Source: an uncultured Collinsella sp.
GTDB taxonomy: Bacteria > Actinomycetota > Coriobacteriia > Coriobacteriales > Coriobacteriaceae
Direction: 5' to 3'
Assembly: GCA_902470815.1 (NCBI GenBank)
Contig: CABRHS010000010.1
Span: forward strand, 1 to 64,000
DNA length: 64,000 nt
Positions 59,027 to 64,000 of this stretch are shown piece by piece (position 1 is the stretch's first letter; each line of letters starts with the position of its first letter). A program made the translations under genes and the position numbers. Under the pieces are notes generated by a model, which worked only from the letters and a program-made list of their open reading frames with translations, ran no database searches and was not told the DNA's origin.

Positions 59027-61409
59027 GCAGGTGACCGCGTCGCGGCAACCTAAGGCCGCCGAGTGGAAGCGGGGTTCCGAGCCCCTGCGCCCGAGCGCCG
59101 AAATGGTGCATTACGCCCATGCCGACGATCTCCCCGCCGAGTTCATGGCGGATAACTACGACAAGCTCGCCCATCTGGTGCGCAAGTACATGGGCGAGGA
59201 GGACTGCGAGCTCGTGGAGCTCGCCTACTGCTTCGCGGCCGAGAAGCACTGCGCCCAGAAGCGCCGCAGCGGCGAGGCGTACGTCAACCATCCCGTCGAG
59301 GTCGCCATTATCCTGGCTGAGCTCAAGATGGATTGCGACGTGGTCTGCGCCGCGCTCCTGCACGACACGGTCGAGGACACCACGACCTCTCTGGGCGATG
59401 TGACCACCTACTTCGGCGAGACGGTCGCCGAGCTGGTGGACGGTGTGACCAAGCTCACCAACATCGACGTGGACACCATGGACGAGAAGCAGGCTCTCAA
59501 CCTGCGCAAGATGTTCCTTGCCATGAGCCGCGACATCCGCGTCGTCATCGTCAAGCTCGCCGACCGCCTGCACAACATGCGCACGCTCGCCGCGCTGCGC
59601 GAAGACCGCCGCCTGTTCAAGGCCCGTGAGACCATGGACGTCTACGCCCCTCTCGCCGACCGTCTGGGCATGAGCTCCATCAAATGGGAGCTCGAGGATC
59701 TTTCGTTCTTCTACCTGGAGCCCGAGGCGTACCAGCGGATCGCCCGCATGGTGAGCGAGAGCCGCGAGGTGCGCGAGCGGTTCCTGGCCGAGACCATCAA
59801 GGCGCTCGACGACGAGCTCAAGCGCGTGGGCCTCACCGGTTACCAGATCGCGGGCCGCTCCAAGCATTACTGGTCCATTTACCAGAAGATGAAGCGCAAG
59901 GGCAAGGAGTTCTCCGAGATCTACGACCTGGTGGCGCTGCGCGTGATCACCGATTCGGTCGCTGATTGCTACTCCGCCCTCGGCGCGGCGCACTCGCTGT
60001 GGACGCCCATGCCGGGACGTTTCAAAGACTACATCAACATGCCCAAGGCCAATAACTACCAGAGCCTGCATACCACGGTCATAGGTCCCACGGCGCGGCC
60101 GCTCGAGATTCAGATCCGAACGTACGAGATGCACGAGCAGGCAGAGTACGGCATCGCCGCTCACTGGCTCTACAAGCGCTCGGGCGGGTCGAGCGCCGTG
60201 AAGGGCACGAGCGCGCAGCGCCTGGACGATCAGATCAACGCCCTCAAGCGCAGCCTGGATTGGGCGGCGAACGATGAGATCGAGGACCCCAAGGAGTTCC
60301 TGCATTCGCTCAAGGTCGATCTGTACGACCAGGAGATCTTCGTGTTCACCCCCAAGGGCGAGGTCATGAACCTGCGTTCGGGCTCAACGCCCCTCGACTT
60401 CGCATATTCCGTGCACACCGAGGTCGGCAACCATTGCGTGGGCGCCAAGGTCAACGGCGCCGTGGCGCCGCTGACCCACGAGCTCTCCATGGGCGACCGC
60501 GTCGAGATCCTCACCAACAAGAACGCCAGGCCATCGCGGGACTGGCTGAACATCGTCAAGACGCCGAGCGCAAAGTCCAAGATCCGCCGGTATTTCGCGG
60601 CCGCGACCAAGGATGAGGACGCTACCGCCGGGCGGGAGATGCTCTCCCGCGATCTGCGCAAGCGCGGGTACGGCATCTCCACGCCGCGTTCCACCCGGGC
60701 GCTCAACGCCGTCGCGTCCGATATGAATTACAAGTCGCTCGAGGACCTCTTCGCCGCCGTCGGCGCGGGCAAGGTGCCGCCGCGCGCCGTGGGCAACAAG
60801 GTGCAGGGCATCTTGGACCCGCGTCCCCAGAATCCCTCCGAGGCCAAGGCGGAGGCGATTGCGAGCGTGGTGCACCAGCCTCCCCGCACGGGCGGCGACA
60901 AGGGCAGGCACTCCAAAGGCAGCAACGGCGTTCTCGTGGAGGGCGCCGACGGGGGAGGCATGCTCGTCCGCCTGGCTCATTGCTGCAACCCCGTGACGGG
61001 CGACGACATCGTGGGCTTCATCACACGCGGTCGCGGCGTCTCCGTCCACCGCGCGACATGCCCCAACGTCAAGGGACTCATGGAGCACCCCGAGCGCATG
61101 ATCGGGGTGAGCTGGGACACGGGCGCGGATGCCCTGTTCCAGGTTGAGATCGTTGTCGAGTGCATCGACCGCATGGGCCTGCTCAAAGACGTGACCATCG
61201 CGATCGGCGATGCCGGTGGCAACATCCTCTCCGCCGCCACATCCACCAACAGGGAGGGCATCGCGACGCTGCGCTTCCTCATCGAGATCTCGGATGCGAG
61301 CCGTCTGGACCCGCTCCTCGGGGCCATCGGCGCGGTCGAGAGCGTGTACGACGCCCGTCGCCTCATGCCCGGCGAGGGTAGCAAGACCATGAAGAGGAGG
61401 GCCCGTTAA
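59019..61409 (+). CDS. rel: Bifunctional (p)ppGpp synthetase/hydrolase Rel
   Basis: Makes and degrades the stringent-response alarmone. The 796-residue protein has, in order, the HD hydrolase domain (HPVEVAIILAEL, LLHDTVEDT), the synthetase domain (GRSKHYWSIYQKMKRKGKEF and YQSLHTTVIGP), a TGS domain (VFTPKGEVMNLRSGSTPLDFAYSVHTEVG), a zinc-finger/CC region with AHCCNPVTGDDI, and a C-terminal ACT domain. Active-site motifs of both halves look intact, as in Rel of Gram-positive bacteria. GAGGGAGG lies before the ATG inside the recJ end. The MBL hydrolase follows with no gap. Confidence 0.96.
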   Translation: MDKQVTASRQPKAAEWKRGSEPLRPSAEMVHYAHADDLPAEFMADNYDKLAHLVRKYMGEEDCELVELAYCFAAEKHCAQKRRSGEAYVNHPVEVAIILAELKMDCDVVCAALLHDTVEDTTTSLGDVTTYFGETVAELVDGVTKLTNIDVDTMDEKQALNLRKMFLAMSRDIRVVIVKLADRLHNMRTLAALREDRRLFKARETMDVYAPLADRLGMSSIKWELEDLSFFYLEPEAYQRIARMVSESREVRERFLAETIKALDDELKRVGLTGYQIAGRSKHYWSIYQKMKRKGKEFSEIYDLVALRVITDSVADCYSALGAAHSLWTPMPGRFKDYINMPKANNYQSLHTTVIGPTARPLEIQIRTYEMHEQAEYGIAAHWLYKRSGGSSAVKGTSAQRLDDQINALKRSLDWAANDEIEDPKEFLHSLKVDLYDQEIFVFTPKGEVMNLRSGSTPLDFAYSVHTEVGNHCVGAKVNGAVAPLTHELSMGDRVEILTNKNARPSRDWLNIVKTPSAKSKIRRYFAAATKDEDATAGREMLSRDLRKRGYGISTPRSTRALNAVASDMNYKSLEDLFAAVGAGKVPPRAVGNKVQGILDPRPQNPSEAKAEAIASVVHQPPRTGGDKGRHSKGSNGVLVEGADGGGMLVRLAHCCNPVTGDDIVGFITRGRGVSVHRATCPNVKGLMEHPERMIGVSWDTGADALFQVEIVVECIDRMGLLKDVTIAIGDAGGNILSAATSTNREGIATLRFLIEISDASRLDPLLGAIGAVESVYDARRLMPGEGSKTMKRRAR

Positions 61410-62102
61410 ATGGAGCTCGATCTTGAGAAGCGAGGCTCGCTCGCCGTTCATTGCGTGACGAACGGCCCTATTCAGACGAACACGTACCTCGCCGTGAGCG
61501 GCGATGAGGTCGCGATCGTCGACCCCGCTTGGGAGGGCGAGAGGCTCGCCGAGGTGCTGGCCGAGCGCTGTTCCGGCAAACGGGTGGCCGCAATCGTCTG
61601 CACGCATGGGCACGCGGACCATATCGGCGGGGTCGCCGGGCTCCGCCGCGTTCTCGGCGACGGGGTGCCGTTCCTCATCTCCCGTGCCGATGCGGAGATA
61701 ATGGAGCGCGCCATAGCAGACATGCGGGAGATGTGGGGCTTCGAGCACGAGCTCCCGCCCGCGCCGGATCGCCTGCTCGATGAGGGGGATGTCATCGCCT
61801 TCGGTGACGTCGAGCTACAGGTCATGGCAACGCCGGGCCACACGCCCGGCGGCATCGTGCTGTTCTGCGCCGCCACCACTGGAGACGTCGCCTTTGTGGG
61901 AGACACGCTGTTTCCCGGCGCGCACGGGCGCACCGATTTGGAGGGCGGCTCCGAAAAGCAGGTCATCGACTCGCTTGGGAAGATCGGCGCGCTTCTGCCG
62001 GCCGACACCCTGTGCCTCATAGGTCATAACGAGACCACCACCGTGGCGCGCGAGCTCGAGACCAATCTTTTCATGCGTCGCGGCCTGCGCCATTACAGAT
62101 GA
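61410..62102 (+). CDS. MBL-fold metallo-hydrolase (glyoxalase II-like)
   Basis: A 230-residue metallo-beta-lactamase-fold enzyme. The zinc-binding THGHADH motif gives His66, His68, Asp70 and His71; later ligands lie in PGHTPGG, GDTLFPG and LIGHNETTT. Genes of this type stand next to rel in many Gram-positive bacteria and are often called hydroxyacylglutathione hydrolase-like, but glutathione is unlikely here, so the substrate is open. ATG 61410 directly abuts the rel stop, and GGAGGGCCC lies upstream. Confidence 0.9.
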   Translation: MELDLEKRGSLAVHCVTNGPIQTNTYLAVSGDEVAIVDPAWEGERLAEVLAERCSGKRVAAIVCTHGHADHIGGVAGLRRVLGDGVPFLISRADAEIMERAIADMREMWGFEHELPPAPDRLLDEGDVIAFGDVELQVMATPGHTPGGIVLFCAATTGDVAFVGDTLFPGAHGRTDLEGGSEKQVIDSLGKIGALLPADTLCLIGHNETTTVARELETNLFMRRGLRHYR

Positions 62103-62217
62103 CGGTCGCCTCCGATGTTCAGGTGGGTTTTACGTCCCGTTTGAACATGTCGCTCCCCGCTCGCGTGGTACCATAATGCCGTTTACCGTTCAGAGTATGG
62201 ACAATGGGAGGTCCGAT

Positions 62218-63084
62218 ATGCTCGTCAATGCAGCCCAGATGCTGAAGGACGCCGAGGCCGGTCACTACGCGCTCGGTGCGTTCAACACCAATAACCTCGA
62301 GTGGACGCTGGCCGTCCTCCAGGCCGCCGAGGAGGCCAAGTCCCCGCTGATCATCCAGTGCTCCGCCGGCGCCGCCAAGTGGATGGGTGGTTTCAAGGTC
62401 TGCGCCGACATGGTGAAGGCCGCCGTCGAGGCCACCGGCGTGACCGTGCCGGTCGCCCTTCATCTCGACCATGGCACCTATGAGAACTGCCTTGAGTGCA
62501 TCGAGGCCGGCTTCACCTCCGTCATGTACGACGGTTCCCATGAGGAGACCTTCCAGATCAACCTCGACCGTACCGCCGAGATCGTGAAGATCGCCCACGA
62601 GAAGGGCATTTCCGTCGAGGCTGAGGTCGGCGGCATCGGCGGCGTCGAGGACGGCGTCGTCGGCCAGGGCGAGATCGCCGACCCCGAGGAGTGCAAGCAG
62701 ATCGCGGCCCTCGGTGTGGACTTCCTCGCCTGCGGCATCGGCAACATCCATGGCGTGTACCCCGAGGATTGGGCCGGTCTGTCCTTCGACGCTCTGGCTG
62801 CCATCAAGGAGGCCGTGGGCGATCTGCCGCTGGTTCTCCATGGCGGCACCGGCATCCCGGTGGACCAGATCCAGAAGGCCATCTCCCTCGGCGTCTCCAA
62901 GATCAACGTGAACACCGACCTGCAGCTCGTCTTCGCTGCTGCCACCCGTGAGTACATCGAGGCCGGTAAGGACCTCGAGGGCAAGGGCTTCGATCCCCGC
63001 AAGGTGCTCAAGCCCGGTCGTGAGGCCATCGTGGCTCGCGCCAAGGAGCTCATGGAGGAGTTCGGCTCCGTCAACAAGGCCTAA
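62218..63084 (+). CDS. fba: Class II fructose-1,6-bisphosphate aldolase
   Basis: A zinc-dependent aldolase of glycolysis that splits fructose-1,6-bisphosphate. The 288-residue protein has YALGAFNTNNLEW near its start, the catalytic Asp84 and zinc ligand His85 in LHLDHG, the E/H ligands in VEAEVGGIGG and VLHGGTGIP, and KINVNTDLQ for phosphate binding. The ATG at 62218 follows GGGAGG; the in-frame ATG at 62176 lacks a ribosome site. Codon bias is strong, as expected of a highly expressed gene. It ends before a strong terminator. Confidence 0.96.
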   Translation: MLVNAAQMLKDAEAGHYALGAFNTNNLEWTLAVLQAAEEAKSPLIIQCSAGAAKWMGGFKVCADMVKAAVEATGVTVPVALHLDHGTYENCLECIEAGFTSVMYDGSHEETFQINLDRTAEIVKIAHEKGISVEAEVGGIGGVEDGVVGQGEIADPEECKQIAALGVDFLACGIGNIHGVYPEDWAGLSFDALAAIKEAVGDLPLVLHGGTGIPVDQIQKAISLGVSKINVNTDLQLVFAAATREYIEAGKDLEGKGFDPRKVLKPGREAIVARAKELMEEFGSVNKA

Positions 63085-63107
63085 TGTCCGCTTGATATGG
63101 CTGTTGG

Positions 63108-63138
63108 GACCCCGCCTCGGATGAGGCGGGGTCTTTTG
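63108..63138 (+). terminator. Terminator after fba
   Basis: GACCCCGCCTC (63108-63118) pairs perfectly with GAGGCGGGGTC (63123-63133) around a GGAT loop, followed by TTTTG. Confidence 0.93.
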
Positions 63139-63204
63139 TCAGGAGACCGGTCAGATAAGACCGCTGGAATTTACATGCAGCTGTGCTAATATTGGGAGCC
63201 GTGC

Positions 63205-63290
63205 GCCCGAGTGGCGGAACGGCAGACGCAGGGGACTCAAAATCCTCCGGTAGCGATACCGTGTGAGTTCGAATCTCACCTCGGGCACCA
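63205..63290 (+). tRNA. tRNA-Leu (anticodon CAA)
   Basis: Acceptor GCCCGAG / CTCGGGC, anticodon loop CTCAAAA, a long variable arm typical of tRNA-Leu, T arm TTCGAAT and encoded CCA. It reads TTG. Confidence 0.95.
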
Positions 63291-63304
63291 GCGTACCTTA
63301 CAGG

Positions 63305-63340
63305 AACTCGCTCGGTTCGGCATCGGGCGAGTTTTCTTTT
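63305..63340 (+). terminator. Terminator after tRNA-Leu
   Basis: AACTCGC pairs with GCGAGTT (an inner CG/CG adds to it), followed by TTCTTTT. Confidence 0.82.
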
Positions 63341-63520
63341 ATCGTGATGAAAGCATGAAGCCATACTACGTGTGGTATCATTCACGAGTCGCTGATTTAT
63401 CAGCCGTGAAAGCGGAATCCGAGGATTCCCACCTTTCGGCGCCATTGGGTAGCTGTCTGGTCGTACAACCAAACGCTTGCACCTGCACGTATTCGTGCAG
63501 AATCAGCGTAAAAGCTGTCG

Positions 63521-63550
63521 ACCCGGATGCCACATGGTTCCGGGTTTATT
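63521..63550 (+). promoter_or_regulatory. infC leader attenuator hairpin
   Basis: ACCCGGA (63521-63527) pairs with TCCGGGT (63539-63545), followed by TTATTTG. It lies 30 bases before the infC start in a leader of roughly 200 bases; TATCAT at about 63376 may be the promoter -10. This suits L20/IF3-type leader control as in Bacillus, but the type is not proven. Confidence 0.5.
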
Positions 63551-63578
63551 TGTACGAGTGCAAGAAGGAGGTATCGAC

Positions 63579-64000
63579 ATAGCTAAGTCTGATGACACCC
63601 GCATCAACGATGAGATTCGCGCCCCGCGCGTTCGTCTCATCGGCGTCGACGGTTCGCAGCTCGGACTGTTCGCCACGCATGATGCGCAGCGCATCGCCGA
63701 TGACCAGAACCTTGACCTGGTGGAGATCGCGCCCAACGCGGAACCGCCGGTGTGCAAGGTCATGGATTACGGCAAGTTCAAGTACCAGCAGGCCATGAAG
63801 GCCAAGCAGGCTCGTAAGAACCAGTCCAAGATCGAGGTCAAGGAAATGAAGTTCCGACCGAAGATCGACGTGGGTGATTACGAGACCAAGAAGGGTCACG
63901 TCCTGCGCTTCCTCAAGAAGGGCGCGCGCGTCAAGATCACCATTATGTTCCGCGGCCGTGAGATGGCCCATCCGGAGCAGGGTCTCAACGTGCTCGAGCG
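63579..64000 (+). CDS. infC: Translation initiation factor IF-3, 3' end outside window
   Basis: IF3 binds the 30S subunit and checks start codons. The 140 visible residues cover the N-domain (DDTRINDEIRAPRVRLIGVDG), the linker with YGKFKYQQ and the C-domain start (EVKEMKFRPKIDVGDYETK and FRGREM). No ATG, GTG or TTG is available at the right place: the first codon is ATA at 63579, seven bases after a perfect AAGGAGG (63565-63571), and in-frame sequence before it is unrelated. Rare start codons are known for infC because IF3 rejects them and thereby limits its own synthesis. rpmI and rplT would be expected beyond the window. Confidence 0.95.
   Translation, partial: MAKSDDTRINDEIRAPRVRLIGVDGSQLGLFATHDAQRIADDQNLDLVEIAPNAEPPVCKVMDYGKFKYQQAMKAKQARKNQSKIEVKEMKFRPKIDVGDYETKKGHVLRFLKKGARVKITIMFRGREMAHPEQGLNVLE

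Noticed and set aside
63211..63582. A 123-codon frame on the + strand overlapping tRNA-Leu and the infC leader
   Set aside because: It begins inside the tRNA, crosses a terminator and attenuator, and ends over the infC start; it has no family resemblance.

Overview
The window looks like a chromosomal segment of a high-GC Gram-positive bacterium of the class Coriobacteriia, most likely Collinsella-like. The evidence is strong G/C preference at third codon positions, the arrangement tRNA-Tyr/Thr/Met-tuf followed by rpmG-tRNA-Trp-secE-nusG-rplK-rplA, the cysS-rlmB-yacP cluster, DisA, ClpC with a UVR segment, lipoprotein signals, and abundant GAAAGGA/GGAGG ribosome sites. The genus is inferred from gene content and style; no 16S gene is present. 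Most genes are on the + strand, and nearly all of the window is housekeeping DNA with short islands of transport and regulation. No prophage, CRISPR array, transposase or classical defence locus was found.

Layout. 1-6.7 kb: a tRNA-Val end, a HAD phosphatase, murI-rph-rdgB-dtd (cell wall precursor, tRNA and nucleotide quality control), veg-ispE, tRNA-Pro, tatA and greA. 6.8-17.7 kb: lysS with an extra C-terminal tRNA-binding domain, pepD, clpC-disA-ispD-ispF and cysS behind a large hairpin. 17.8-24.3 kb: rlmB, yacP, four tRNAs, tuf, rpmG, tRNA-Trp, secE, nusG, rplK, rplA. 24.4-44.3 kb: an island separating rplKA from rplJL. It holds a PadR/membrane protein pair, MscS, a MerR/MFS efflux operon, a two-component pair whose kinase lacks its ATPase domain, a tyrosine phosphatase, asnS, an ABC importer with two tandem binding proteins, a LURP-one-like protein, an sdpRI pair, a phosphoglycerate-mutase-like phosphatase and a FeoA-FeoB fusion. 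44.4-48.6 kb: rplJ-rplL with an attenuator leader, a Na+/Ca2+ exchanger and homoserine dehydrogenase. 48.9-53.7 kb: a complete livJHMGF branched-chain amino acid importer. 53.8-64 kb: cutC, a BASS-type transporter, a RecJ-RecQ-like fusion overlapping rel, an MBL-fold hydrolase, fba, tRNA-Leu, and the start of infC, which uses an AUA start codon.

How the parts fit. Translation dominates: seven tRNAs wholly or partly upstream of or among ribosomal genes plus tRNA-Pro and tRNA-Leu, three or more aminoacyl-tRNA synthetases, ribosomal proteins, EF-Tu, IF3, Dtd, RNase PH and RlmB. Isoprenoid precursor genes ispE, ispD and ispF show use of the methylerythritol phosphate pathway. DisA (c-di-AMP) and Rel ((p)ppGpp) give two second-messenger systems. 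The least ordinary items are the RecJ-RecQ-like fusion protein, the truncated histidine kinase next to a palindromic repeat, the long nested hairpin before cysS, the LysRS C-terminal extension and a family of paired 35-nt palindromic repeats.
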